Positions 1 to 10,439 of a stretch of DNA of 64,000 nt are shown piece by piece. Source of the stretch: Pleurodeles waltl (taxonomy: Eukaryota > Chordata > Amphibia > Caudata > Salamandridae); contig NC_090450.1 in assembly GCF_031143425.1 (NCBI RefSeq), forward strand, positions 221,413,442 through 221,477,441, read 5' to 3'. How positions within the stretch are numbered: position 1 is the first letter of the stretch; every line of letters starts with the position of its first letter. The position numbers were made by a program, and so were the translations under genes. The notes beneath the pieces are model-generated. The model saw only the letters and a list, made by a program, of their open reading frames with translations, was not told the DNA's origin and ran no database searches.

Positions 1-345
1 AATAAAAAATAAAAAAAATCCCTGGTGTCTAGTGGTTTCTACCCCCCCTTGGGGGCAGATTGGCCTCATCAAAATAGGCCAATCTGCCCCCAAGGGGGGC
101 AGAATTGGCCAAAATATAATTTTCCCCCAAGGGGAGCGACCCTTGGCTAAGGGGTCGCTCCCCACCTCAATAAAAAAAAATGAAAAAAAAAATAAAAAAA
201 AAATGGTCCCTGGTGCCTAGAGGTTTCTGCCCCCAGGGGGGGCAGAAAAGGCCTTTTCAAAAAAATGCCCCCCCTGGGAGCGACCCTTGCCCAAGGGGTC
301 GCTCCCTTTTGTCAATTTCAATGAAAAAAAAAAAAATCCCTGGTG
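1..345 (+). repeat. Degenerate tandem hairpin-rich units
   Basis: A motif starting TCCCTGGTG(T/C)CTAG recurs at about 19, 207 and 337. Between the copies lie A-rich runs and short inverted repeats: a stem around 50-92 (GGCAGATTGGCCT pairing with AGGCCAATCTGCC) and two GGGAGCGACCC / GGGGTCGCTCCC stems at 131-163 and 276-306. There is no coding signal. It reads as diverged repeats of a non-autonomous foldback element that runs on into the hairpin chain at 350-770. Confidence 0.6.
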
Positions 346-349
346 TCTA

Positions 350-770
350 GTGGGGTTTCAAAAGCCGGATTGCAAGCAATCCGGCTTTTGAAACCCTCGG
401 AGGGACTTCAAAGGGAAGGAAATACTTTTCCTTCCCTTTGAAGCCCCTCCGGGCCTCCCAAGTGATTGAAAAAGAAATGCTTTTGCATTTCTTTTTCAAT
501 CGCGCTGGAAGCAGAGCTTCCAGCGCGACGAGGGAGGCCCCTGTGACACATCAGCGCGCGCGCGCTGATGTCACAGGGGGGGGTGGGGGGGGGGTCGGGG
601 GTGGAAGGGGAAGGTCTTCCCCTTCCATCCCCGACTTGGGGGGGGAGGGGGGTGCACGGGGGGCGTGCTAGCGCGCCCCCAAGTTCCCCTGTGCCATGGA
701 CGAGATGATCTCATCCAAGGCACAGGGGAACTGTAGCCTTGGACGAGATCATCTCGTCCAAGGCACAGAA
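350..770. repeat. Chain of adjoining near-perfect hairpins
   Basis: At least eight inverted repeats follow one another with almost no spacer: 354-395, 398-450, 464-501, 502-526, about 539-578, about 592-634, 683-731 and 736-764. An outer stem (GGGCCTCCC at 451-459 with GGGAGGCCC at 532-540) encloses the third and fourth, so a multi-branched fold is possible. A G-rich run lies at 575-600. No ORF here has coding character. The same design is seen at 33.7, 39.1, 45.6 and 62.6 kb. Confidence 0.8.
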
Positions 771-1126
771 GCGGTTAAGGGAGTAACCCTGACCCCATAC
801 CTGAATAGGGCGGCAAGGGTCTGCCTGTTGTCTGGATGACAATCCTTTCTGGAAGCTTTAGTGTCAGTGCCAGAATCAGTAAAGCTGTCTGTTGTATTGT
901 ATGTGTCCCAGGACGGTCCTGACCGGAATGCCCCCTGCCCTCCTTAGGCCTATGTGTTGTTTATATAATAACCTATGCAGAGTTTAATGAACAGGCCTGA
1001 CTTACTGATGTGGCTTTGTGGATAGGCTTGGCTCCTGGGCTCCTGGACTGCCAATAAGAGTACATTGGCTGATAAAATGTGCAGCATGAACTCTGCCTTC
1101 TTAGAAAGAGGCAGCTGATTAAAATT
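771..1126. other. No recognised feature
   Basis: The stretch reads as ordinary intermediate-GC sequence. I see no repeat ends, coding signal or RNA gene. Confidence 0.5.
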
Positions 1127-2159
1127 TAAAAATAATGTTGGAAATAGGGTCTCTAGTGGCAGTGGTTTGCACCCTATCCAAGTAGAGACCCTCACTTTAG
1201 TGAGGGTAAGGCAGTCACACAACCTAAGGTAACCCCTTCTCATCCCCTTGGTAGCTTGGCACTAGTAGTCAGGCTTATCGCAGATACAATATGTAAAGTA
1301 TTTGTACACACACACACACACAGACACAGTAACACGTGAAAACACTACAGGAGGTGATGTGCTGGTTCCTTACTGGTTCCTTACTGACAGGGGAGGTAAT
1401 GCGCCCAATCTCCCCTCACGCGGTTCTTCAGGTGTTGCGTCGATCCTTCGACTGCAAGGCAGGCACTGCATTGATTCTTCAGCCACAGGGCAGGCACTGC
1501 ATTAATTCTTCTGCCGCAAGCCCAGCGATGCATCGATTTTCTGCTGTGACGATCCAATGCGTGGATTTTCTTCCTCAGGACACCCGTTTCTACTTGCAAG
1601 GGCCCAGGGGCTGGATTTCGCACCACTTGGCAAGTCAGGACATTCAGCAGAAGAGTCCAGGCACTGACAGCTGAAGTCTTTGACGTCCCTGAGACTTCTT
1701 AACAGGAGGCAAGCTCAGTTAAAGCCCTCAGAGAACCTTGGAAAGCAGGATGTGGAAAGCACAGTCCAGGACAGAATCAGCAAACAGCAGGCCAGCACAA
1801 TAAATCAACAGGCAGATTGGCATTTCCTCCTTCGGCATCCAGCTCTTTTTCCTGGCAGAATGTCCTCTGTCCAGAAGTATTCTGAAGTTGTGGTCACAGA
1901 GGCCCAATATTTCTACTCATTTATGCTGTTGAAGTAGGAAATTATCAACTTAAACTATTTGTAGTGCACAAGGCCCTGTTTTTCCTTCTCTGGCCCTAGA
2001 CAAACTACAGGGAGTTGGAGACTGCTTTGTGTAAGGACAGACACAGTACTATTCAGGTGCAAGTGTGAGCTCCTTCCACCACTCTAGCCCAGGAAGATCC
2101 ATCAGGATATGCAGGGCACACCTCAGCTCCATTTCTGTGACTGTCCAAAGTCAATTCAC
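1127..2159 (-). mobile_element. Unclassified ~2-kb interspersed repeat, copy A (3' part)
   Basis: Read on the minus strand, this ends with a block GAGGGTCTCTACTTGGATAG...CCACTAGAGACCCTATTTCCAAC near 1140-1220. That corresponds to the end of the plus-strand copy at 15080-17230 (GTGGTCCCTACTTGGACAAG...ACTAGAGACCCAAATTCTAAC). Both copies also share GATGCATCG/GACGCA-rich text just inside. No protein domain is visible, so the class is unknown; it could be a non-autonomous LTR-type or other retroelement. The remaining part of the copy resumes at 2860, after a satellite array. A short CA microsatellite sits at 1305-1322. Confidence 0.6.
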
Positions 2160-2287
2160 TGTGAGTGGGGGTGAGTGTTTGAAAAGTTTCAGCACTCCGT
2201 CCATCTTCCTTTTGGTTTGCTAAAGTCGCTCAAAGTGGGAAGAGCATGCCTAGACATGGGTCCCATGGTCACTGTGTTACTGGATTC

Positions 2288-2340
2288 AAGCTAGCCTTAC
2301 TAATGAGGGGTGATATCCTGAAACTGGTCCCAGGATGCTT
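2288..2340 (+). ncRNA. Type I hammerhead ribozyme, mutated core (satellite unit 1)
   Basis: The order is stem I 5' strand, CTAATGA (2300-2306), stem II GGGGT-GAT-ATCCT, GAAA (2320-2323), a minimal stem III (AC / GT with a 2-base loop) and GTC (2327-2329), with the predicted cleavage after 2329. The first core block should be CUGANGA, so G5 is changed to A here, and stem I is poorly paired next to the core. Self-cleavage is therefore doubtful for this unit. Confidence 0.75.
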
Positions 2341-2607
2341 GTTTTCAGTCCAGGGGAGACCAGGCCTGGCAGTTCGGGGTGAACTGTTCCAATGGGGAAC
2401 AGGGTCAAGACTGATTTGCATAAGGCTGGGTCCAAACTGGGTGGCATGGTGAGCAAAAGAATGATGGATTAAAACCAGACCTGTGACTGGGGTGAGTGTT
2501 TGAAAAGTTTCAGCACTCCATCTGTCATCCTTTTGTGTTCTAAAGGTACCCTAAGTGTAAAGAGTATGCCCAGATGTGGGTCCCGTGCTCACTGTGCAAC
2601 TGGATTC

Positions 2608-2660
2608 AAGCAAACCTGGCTGACGAAGGGTGATACACTGAAACTGGCCCCAGGATGCTT
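2608..2660 (+). ncRNA. Type I hammerhead ribozyme (satellite unit 2)
   Basis: Stem I pairs AAGCA (2608-2612) with TGCTT (2656-2660) and CCTGG (2615-2619) with CCAGG (2650-2654), separated by an AA/A internal loop. CTGACGA (2620-2626) is a consensus core. Stem II is AGGGT-GAT-ACACT with one mismatch, followed by GAAA (2640-2643). Stem III is two base pairs long, typical of newt hammerheads. The cleavage triplet is GCC (2647-2649) instead of GUC, so activity may be lowered. The paired structure is the best of the three copies. Confidence 0.85.
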
Positions 2661-2859
2661 TTTTCCAGTCCAGGGGAAACCTAGCCTGGCAGTTCGGGCT
2701 GGACTGTTCCCATGGGAAACAGGGTCAAGAATGATTTGCATCTGGCTGGGTCCAAACTGGGGTGGCATGGTGAGCAAAAGAATAATGGGTTAAACCCAGA
2801 TCCTGACTGGAGGTGAGTGTTTGAAAAGTTTCAGCACTCTGTCCATCATCCTTTTGTGA

Positions 2860-3700
2860 TGTTAGAGTGAATACACAAACAGCCCAACTGTCATCTTGAC
2901 CCATACATGTATTCCACAGCCTGTAGAGGCACAGAATGGTTAAGCAAGAACATTCTCACTTTCTAAAAGAGGCAGTTTCAAGCTTATAATTTAAAAAACA
3001 ACTTTACCAAAAGATGTATTTTTAAATTGTGAGTTCAGATACCTCAAACTCCATATATTTATCTGCTCCCTGTGGAAAATTACACTTGAAAAAGAATTCA
3101 TGGCAATCCCTACATTAACCTATGGGAGAGATATGCCTTGCAAAACTGAATTTAGCAGTATTTCCCTATTAGAACAGGTAAAACACACCAGTACATTTCC
3201 TACCTTTGAAATACACTGCCACTGCCCATGAGGCTGCTTTGGGCTACTTTAGTAGTGATTTACATGTAGTAAAAGGAAAGGTTTGGGCATGGGAAGTGAG
3301 TGCACTTGCCTGGTCGAACTGACAACTAAAACTGCACACACAGACACTGCAGTGGCAGGTCTGAGACATGTTTACAGGGCTACTCATGTGGGTTGCACAG
3401 TCAGTGCTGCAGGCCCACTAGCAGCATTTGATTTACAGGCCCTGTTCACAAATAGTGTACTTTACTAAAGACGTACTGGGAAATCCAATATACCAATAAT
3501 GGGTAAACCAATTACCAATACAATTAAGACTGGTCAGCAGTGATAACATGCCCAGAGTCCCAAAACCAGCAAAAACAAAATGCAGCACACAGTCAAAAAC
3601 AGGAGGTCAGAGGCAAAAAGTTTGGGGATAACCCTGCAAAGAGAGCCATTTCCAAAAAACAACTAGTTAATAGCAGGCTTTCCTAAAACAAAATGAATAC
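2860..3700 (-). mobile_element. Unclassified ~2-kb interspersed repeat, copy A (5' part)
   Basis: The reverse strand contains a block (CTGCTAGTGGGCCTGCAGCAC near 3410-3430, CATGTCTCAGACCTGCCACTG near 3345-3375) that matches the plus-strand copy at 15,320-15,400 (TTAGTGGGCCTGCAGCACTG, CATGTCTCAGGCCTGCCATTG). The order of blocks on the minus strand agrees with the copy at 15080-17230, so 2860-3700 and 1127-2159 are the two halves of one insertion. The left limit is approximate. No coding domain is seen. Confidence 0.6.
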
Positions 3701-5010
3701 AAATGAACCATGTATCTAAGTGTAAAAGGCACAGGCTGCGGGTCTAATGTGGACCTAATGCTAAAATAACGGTGTCCAATCTAGTTGCTAAAGGGATCCT
3801 ACAACAATCACTTCCTCAATAGATTGGATAATTTTCCATTACAAACCAAATCCAAATCAGCACTTTAGTCTGGGCCCATATGCATCACCTGTATGCCCCA
3901 GATTTAAAGCTACGTAAACCTATCCGGTTGCTGAGAACAGATGAGGCTGAGGGTGCTTCAGGTGAATATTGAAAAGGCTGATCAGTGGTTGTCAGTGAGG
4001 GAGGCAGGAGCACATGGTATGAGAACACAAAGGTGCAGTATGATGCCTAAGAAAAGTTTCACAATTTTTCTGAAGGCATTGAGAAGATGTGCACCCTCAA
4101 TATGCTCATTCCAAATGTCATCTTGAACATAAGTTTTAAAGTACAGTACATCAGCAGTGCTAGACAAATGGGACAGTCAATAACACCTCATAAAAATCTT
4201 ATCCACACTCCACATATAGGTTTATAGTTCTTTCCAAAGAAATATCTACACTGTTATGGATTCCTCTGCCAGCTAGCAACTATGCTTTTCGTGAAACACA
4301 GAGGATACACATTGAAATGCTTTGCAAGCTGCTACAGCAACAACAAATCTTGCAGGGCATTTCTGCTATGGACAGCTCGAGCAATACCATGCACCCATTC
4401 CTTGCTCAAGCACACCCATAAGGCCACCCTCTATGCACATGCACGTGAGCATCAATCAAGACTAGAGTTCTATCAATACTTAACTCACCTGAAAAGCTGA
4501 ATGTGTCCTCATCATTGCAAACATCAGGACGTCAGGGCATGCCATTCATTTTGTGACCCGTTTGTGCTGCAAGTTTAGCTCTCTGTACAGAATTAATTTT
4601 GACATATCCTCATTCCTCTTTCCTCACTCATTATTTCAGCAGCAGCTCAAATTTACATCCTCCTGCTTCCATGTCATTGCTACTCAATGAGAAGGCACGA
4701 CACACAGTGTGAATGTTATTGCTAGGTTTACTTTTACTGGCATCTTCTACTACAGTCCTGGTGTTTTGGCTCTCAATTATCCGTTTGCTTTCAATAGTGA
4801 ATGAAGGTTCTGTCAGTATGGCTGACATGGAGCAATGAGTGAGTGACAGCATGTTTTTAGTGACCTAAAAGAGTTGCTTAGCGCTGATCTGAATAACTGC
4901 CTAATTAGAAAATGAGACCAGCTTTTTTCTGAAGCTTAAGAGCTTGGATTACCAGTGTAACATTTAGGGGCATATTTACAAGAAAGTGGCTAATCAGCTA
5001 TAATGCGCTA
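3701..5010. other. No recognised feature
   Basis: This is AT-rich sequence with only short, codon-poor ORFs. I see no element ends or RNA genes. Confidence 0.5.
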
Positions 5011-5016
5011 CTTTTC

Positions 5017-5897
5017 TTCAATCAATTAATCATTGATTTATAAAGCACAGCTAATCACCCGTCTCAAGTCAGGTTGTGGGCGTGCTGCTCAGTCAAAGAG
5101 CCAGGTTTTGAGGTACTTCCTGAACTGCTTCGGTGGTGCGGTCTGCCTGAGCTTGAAAGGTAGCGTATTCAATGTCCAGGCTGCTAAGTAGGAGAAGGAT
5201 CTACCTCCTGCTGTGCTTTTCCAGATCTTGGGAATGGCTGCAAGGGAGAGCTTAGAAGAATAGAGATGTCTGTTGGGGACGTAGAAGGCGAGGCGGTGGT
5301 TGAGGGCCTATGATGTGCAGTGCCTTGTGGGTATGGATCAGGAGTTTGCCCGTGATGCGCTTGTTGACTGGAAGCCAGTTTAGGTCTCCGAGGTGGGAGG
5401 AGATGTGTCTTTGTCAAGGGATGTCCAGGATGAGTCTGGTTGCTCCATTCTGGTTTCTTTGTTATCTTGTTTGTAGTTTCTTGGTGATGACGGCATAGAG
5501 TGCATTACCTTAGTCCAGTTTGCTAGTGACAAGTGCGTGGGTGACTATCTTCCTTGTGTAGGAGGGTATCCACTTAAAAATCTTTCATAGGAGTCAGAGG
5601 GTATGGAAGCATGAAGATGAGACTGCATTGACTTGACAGGTCATGGATTGAGAGGAGTCCAGGATGATGCCCAGATTGCGTGAGTGTCCGAGGGGTGTTT
5701 CCCAGTGCGGTGGGACCCCAGGAGTTGATCCAAGTGGAAAGGGTGGAGCTAATTAAGAGGATCTCTGTCTTGTCCAAGTTGAGTTTGAGACAGGTGGCTT
5801 CCATCCAAGCAGCAACTGCTCTCATCCTATTGTGGAAATTTCTCATGGTCTTTTTAGAGTCCTCAGACTTGGGCTTGGGTATCTCAGCATAGGAGAC
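5017..5897 (-). pseudogene. L2/CR1-like LINE RT, C-terminal part and 3' end
   Basis: Read on the minus strand, the protein resumes right after the Harbinger insertion with a SYAE-D-TQ stretch, the degenerate counterpart of the YADDTQ catalytic motif of L2/CR1-type reverse transcriptases. It continues with AAWMEATCLKLNLDKTEIL (about 5730-5810), a hallmark of this clade. Further downstream are frame-scattered pieces of the C-terminal region (SFSYLAAWTLNTLPFKLRQ, about 5110-5200). The 3' end carries a short ATTGATTG-like tail near 5020-5050. Several stops and frameshifts make it a pseudogene. Its upstream half lies at 11608-12560; the two were separated by the transposon at 5901-11604. Family choice among L2, CR1 and Rex1 is uncertain. 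Confidence 0.75.
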
Positions 5898-6219
5898 TAT
5901 GGTGGTCATTACAACCCTGGCGGTCGGTGCTAAAGCGGCGGTAAAACCGCCAACAGACCGGCGGGAAAAAAAATGGAATCACGACCGTGGCGGAAACCGC
6001 CAACAAAGACAGCCACTTTAACACTCCGACCGCCAAGGGGGTACAGACAAACAGCACGGCGGTCACCGCCAACAGACAGGCGGGAGTCAAAGTACCGCCC
6101 ACAGTATCACAACAGTCCAATCCGCCACCTTTTCTGGGGCGGATTCACCGCGGATAAAAACACGGCGGAAACAGGCATTTCGAAGGGAAAACGCACACCC
6201 CACGAGGAACGAGGACACC

Positions 6220-6302
6220 ATGGACCCGGAACTCCAAATCCTCCCAGCTATAGTCTACCTGTTCCTCTACCAGGAGCGCGTACGCCGGCGCAGAAGACAA
6301 CG
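6220..6302 (+). CDS. Harbinger transposase, exon 1
   Basis: ATG at 6220 opens a 27-codon exon plus two bases: MDPELQILPAIVYLFLYQER followed by an arginine-rich end. It stops at a consensus splice donor GTGAGTAC (6303-6310). The exon is intact and matches in length the copy at 31468-31550 in the deletion derivative, so the start and donor are conserved in both. It joins in phase to the acceptor CTTCATAG at 10432-10439: the two left-over bases CG plus G give arginine, leading into HRPLGHVRRWRHPPVYRPL. A short basic N-terminal exon is usual for vertebrate Harbinger transposases. The promoter was not identified. Confidence 0.7.
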
Positions 6303-6974
6303 GTGAGTACTGCACCTACGACACAGGGAAGGGGGGAGGGAAAAAACAGTGACACACACACGCAACACCTCCACCCCCACCCTCACCCACTACAACACAC
6401 ACACTAATACATATCTATACATCACAGTTACACCCCCCAGACCCCATGGAAGAATGCAAAGACAAAAGGAAATGACTGTAACCATTGAAATATATTGAAA
6501 TACAGCAATCAAAAATATATACACACTAAAAACTATTATATACACCAAATTCAGAAGTCCAGGCATTGTACCAGGCATTGTCCGTGGACCACTGGGCCCA
6601 AAAAACATGGGCAAAGCCCACACCGGATACCTGACCTCAACGGAGAGAACACTGCAGGGGCATCAGATCGCAAAACTACAGGCACCTCAGGGGGAAGGGA
6701 AGGGGGGGCACCTCAGCCGGATGAGTGCACCACGCCAGATCCTCGAGGGGGCTCCATTCCCACTGTTCCATCGTGGGGAGTGCAAAGCCACAGTCTCTCA
6801 AGTCTCTACAGTGGGTGGGTTTCCCACTGTTCCATCCTGGGGAGTGCAAAGCCACAGTCTCTCAAGTGGATAACAGTCTCCACTGGTTCTGGGGGGGGCC
6901 TGGTGCCCAGAGTGCATTGTGCAGCCCTGTCCGACACAGATGCGGCACTGCCCCTGCCGTTCATGGGCCATCGG

Positions 6975-7490
6975 TGCGTGAGATGGCGGTCCCCTGTTCA
7001 GCGGTGCTTGAGATGGCGGTCCCCTGTTCAGCGTTGCTTGGGATAGTGGTGCCCTGTTCAGCGGTGCTTGAGATGGCGGTCCCCTGTTCAGCGGTGCTTG
7101 GGATAGCCGAGCCCTGTTCAGCGGTGCTTGAGATGGCGGTCCCCTGTTCAGCGGTGCTTGGGATAGCCGTGCCTGTTCAGCGGTGCTTGAGATGGCGGTC
7201 CCCTGTTCAGCGGTGCTTGGGATAGCCGTGCCCTGTCAGCGGTGCTTGAGATGGCGGTCCCCTGTTCAGCGGTGCTTGGGATAGCCGTGCCCTGTTCAGC
7301 GGTGCTTGAGATGGCGGTCCCCTGTGCAGCGGTGCTTGAGATGGCGGCCCACTGTTCAGCGGTGCTTGAGATGGCGGTCCCCTGTTCAGCGGTGCTTGGG
7401 ATAGCCGTGCCCTGTTCAGCGGTGCTTGAGATGGCGGTCCCCTGTTCAGCGGTGCTAGGGATAGCTGTGCCCTGTTCAGCGGTGCTGGCC
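6975..7490 (+). repeat. 30-bp minisatellite inside the Harbinger intron
   Basis: About 17 tandem copies of a 30-bp unit are built on CCTGTTCAGCGGTGCTTG. Two variants alternate over much of the array, one with AGATGGCGGTC and one with GGATAGCCGTG. Open frames through it are a by-product of a unit length divisible by three. A homologous, longer array lies at 29968-30800 in the inverted derivative element. Confidence 0.9.
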
Positions 7491-7968
7491 ATGCCGGGGT
7501 GCTCCTTTGCCATCTGGCTTGGGCCTGGCGGGGCCCTCCTGGCCACCTGTCCTGTGGGTGCCAGGGCCCTCCTGGGCAGCTGTGCTGGGGCTTCTGGTGG
7601 CCTCCTGGCCAGCTGGGATGATGGTGGTGTTGTCAGGCGTGCTGCCCTTCCCAGCCTTTGCTGCTCTCCTGTGGCCCTTCCCCACCTTGGCTGGTGTCCC
7701 AGCTGCCTCTACACTTCCGCCGGGAGCCCTGGTAGGGTTTTTTGTCCCTGGTGTCTTGACCCTCTGCCGCCGTGCACTGTAAATTTTTGGATGTTTCTGA
7801 GGGGGGGGGGGTGGCTGTGCTGTGGCTCCGTACCAGCATGTTGCCCTGGTGGGCGGTGCACTCCAGTGTCCATGTACGACATGCACCACCGGGCCCGGTG
7901 ATGTAGTGGCTGAGGTGCTAGCTCTGGGCCTATGACATGGATGGGGTGGGGGAGTTGAGGGAAAGAGG

Positions 7969-10011
7969 TTAAGTTTGGACAGGAATTTTTTTTGGGGAGC
8001 AGTGGGACGGGTAGGAATAGTAGTGGGTATGGGAGTGGAGGAAGAGGTTGTGGTTGTAGGAGGTGTAAGTGGGGTGGCTTTGGGTGCAGGTGCCTGGGCT
8101 GTAGGGAGGGGGCGGCACAGACACACTGGGAGAGGACTCAGGGGACGTGTAAATGGCAGTGGGGATGGTGAGTGCATGTTTGCGGGGTGTTCCGGTGTGT
8201 GATCTGCTGAGGGACGTAGTGGCTGAAGATGCTGTGCATGCAGGTGTGAGTGGAGACAAGACTGTCAGGGAGGAGGGAGACGTGGAGGAGGGGGACACAG
8301 TGGAGGCAGTGGATGTTGGTATGTCTGTATGTGGATGTTGCTTGTGTGACTGCCTGTGGGATGTGTGGTGCTTATATCCGCGTGAGCTGCCCTTGGGTGT
8401 TGAGGTGTGTGCAGGCTGGTCTGATGGTGTGCTTGGGATAGGCAGAGGTACAGGGGATTGGGTCTGGGTGGAGAAAGTTGGAGGGGGGAGGCTAGACACA
8501 GGGACAATGGCTGCCATCAGTGCTGAGGCCAGAGATTGCAGGGTTCGATGAAGGGCAGCCTCACCAGAATGAATGCCCTCCAGGTATGCATTAGTTTGGT
8601 GCACTTCCCTTTCTACACCCTGGATGGCATTCAAAATGGTAGACTGCCCAACAGTGAGGGACCTGAGGAGGTCAATGGCCTCCTCACTGAGGGCAGCAGG
8701 GGTGACTGGGGCAGGGCCTGAGGTGCATGGGGCGAAGGAGATGCCCACCTTCCTGGGTGAGCGGGCACGGGGCAAACGCTGAGGGGCCGCTGGGAGGGCG
8801 GTGCTGGTGCGGGTGTGGCGGCTGTACCTGTTGTTGCGGGGGCAGAGATGTTGCCACCACCACAAGGGAGCTCCCATCAGAGGACGAGTCCGATCCACTA
8901 ATGTCCGCTCGTGTCCCCGCCGTGGAGCTCCCCCCACCCTCCGTCCCACTGGCGATTTCAGAGTCGGTAGTGTGGCCCTCCATGGCCATGTGGGATGCAG
9001 CTCCCTCGTGCTCCGGTGCCACTGCTCCTCCGCCTGATGTGGCTAATGCACACATGAACAGGAACACCACAAAAAGGGGGGGGGGAACAGAAGAAAGACA
9101 TGTTGAGTGCATGCATTCCCGCTACTGTTGGCGGACAGCACGGACACAGAAGCCCCCTGCACTACGCCGCGCACTTGGGGTCCACTTTGCTATCCCTGGG
9201 ACATGGCCTACAAGGCTATGGACGACATCTGCACACATAGGTGACACAGGGCCATGAATAGCTGTACTTGGCACTCTACATAGGTGGGGAGAGGGGGCAC
9301 AGGGCCGTGCCTTACGGAGGGGCCTCGCCTACGGGACTCGCCCTGGCCTAGGGATACCCACAGCCCTCCTCCCCCACCCAGACACCTCCACAGAGCGCAA
9401 ACTTAGCAGAATGTGAGAGTACTCACCTCCTTGTGTCTGCTGTGATGCCCTCACGCGCCCATCCAACTTGGGGTAGGCCACCGCCAGGATCCGGAACATC
9501 AGGGGGGTCAAGGTCCGACGGTCACCCCTCCCACGTTGGGAGGCCATCCCCAGCTGAGCCTCCGCCATCTTCCTGCTCCAGCGGCGAATGTCCTCCCATC
9601 TCTTCCGGCAGTGGGTGCTCCGTCTGTGGTGGACCCCCAGGGTCCGGACGTCCTTGGCGATGGCATGCCAAATATCCATCTTCTGGTGGGCGCTGACATA
9701 TATGAAATGTACAGGGGGAGGAGAAAAGTAATTACCTTCTGCACCATCAATGTGAGTGGCCCCACATCCCTACCCTTGCCATGTGGCACATGCACTCACC
9801 GTCGTTTCAAGCATGCCTCAATCTCTCCCCCCCACATCTTTCATCCACCCCACTCAACACAGGCATAGCCCATACAGCATGCTCCCAGTGTATTTACCTG
9901 TTTGTCTGGAGGACCATAGAGTAGCGCGTACTGGGGGAGGACCCCATCCACAAGCTTCTCCAACTCCTCCAATGTGAAGGCAGGGGCCTTTTCCCCAGTC
10001 GCATGAGCCAT
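7969..10011 (-). pseudogene. Harbinger Myb/SANT-like DNA-binding protein gene, three exons
   Basis: Exon 1 (10011-9898) begins MAHATGEKAPAFTLEELEKL and ends at donor GTAAAT. Exon 2 (9692-9427) encodes a Myb/SANT-like trihelix region with the signature THCRKRWEDIRRWSRKMAEA and ends at donor GTGAGTAC. Exon 3 starts after acceptor CATTAG at 9042, in phase with exon 2 (AATSGGGAVAPEHEG at the join), and runs to a stop at 7969. In exon 3 a helical stretch (SEEAIDLLRSLTVGQSTILN then NAYLEGIHSGEAALHRTLQS, about 8680-8530) is followed by a Ser/Thr/Pro-rich tail. In Harbinger elements this protein helps the transposase enter the nucleus and bind the ends. Defects: the exon 1-2 splice is one base out of phase and there is a frameshift near 8760-8790. 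It is nested antisense within the transposase intron. Confidence 0.8.
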
Positions 10012-10439
10012 TGTCCCTTCCAGACCGAGGTCACAGCAGCACTTGCAGTGTAGGTCCTCTCCTGTCGAAGATCAGGTATCGAGTGAATTAACAGAGAGAA
10101 AATGGCGGTCACGACCGCCGGCGCACATCGTCATTGGCTCCTGAGACCCATAGGGTCCAATGTTAACCAATGCAGCATTGCGCCGCGGTCTTTGACCGCC
10201 TACCGCCACGGTGTACAACACCAGCGCAGTTACCTCACATCCCATGGTCACACTTTACAGGTCAGGCAGCTGCCATTTCAGGGGCCTACATGCCTTACTT
10301 TTTGTACTGCGTCACACATATCTAGGCCTTGCATCCACACTCATACAAGCCATTAGATGGTTAAGATCCGTGTTTTTTTAAAGCTGGGGTTACATACCTC
10401 TGGGATGTTTGACTCTGTGGTCGCTGTTGTCCTTCATAG

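Larger units (their letters stand above)
2160..2859 (+). repeat. 321-bp tandem satellite array with hammerhead ribozymes (newt satellite 2 type)
   Basis: The marker TGAGTGTTTGAAAAGTTTCAG starts at 2172, 2493 and 2814, giving an exact 321-bp period for two units plus a partial third. Each full unit carries a hammerhead core (see 2288-2340 and 2608-2660) followed by an ATTTGCAT octamer (2414-2421 and 2734-2741). Tandem ~330-bp units with self-cleaving hammerheads are the hallmark of newt satellite 2; that assignment is from established knowledge plus the motif match. The array interrupts an interspersed repeat that continues on both sides. A relative array lies at 21031-21590. Confidence 0.85.

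Noticed and set aside
5973..6407. 144-codon Arg/Pro-rich frame at the Harbinger left end
   Set aside because: It lies in the ACCGCC-rich subterminal repeats and is in a different frame from the conserved exon 1 at 6220-6302.
7242..7901. 219-codon open frame and its antisense partner (7148-7546) over the 30-bp repeat
   Set aside because: The repeat unit is 30 bp, so any stop-free frame stays open through the array on either strand; no domain is present.
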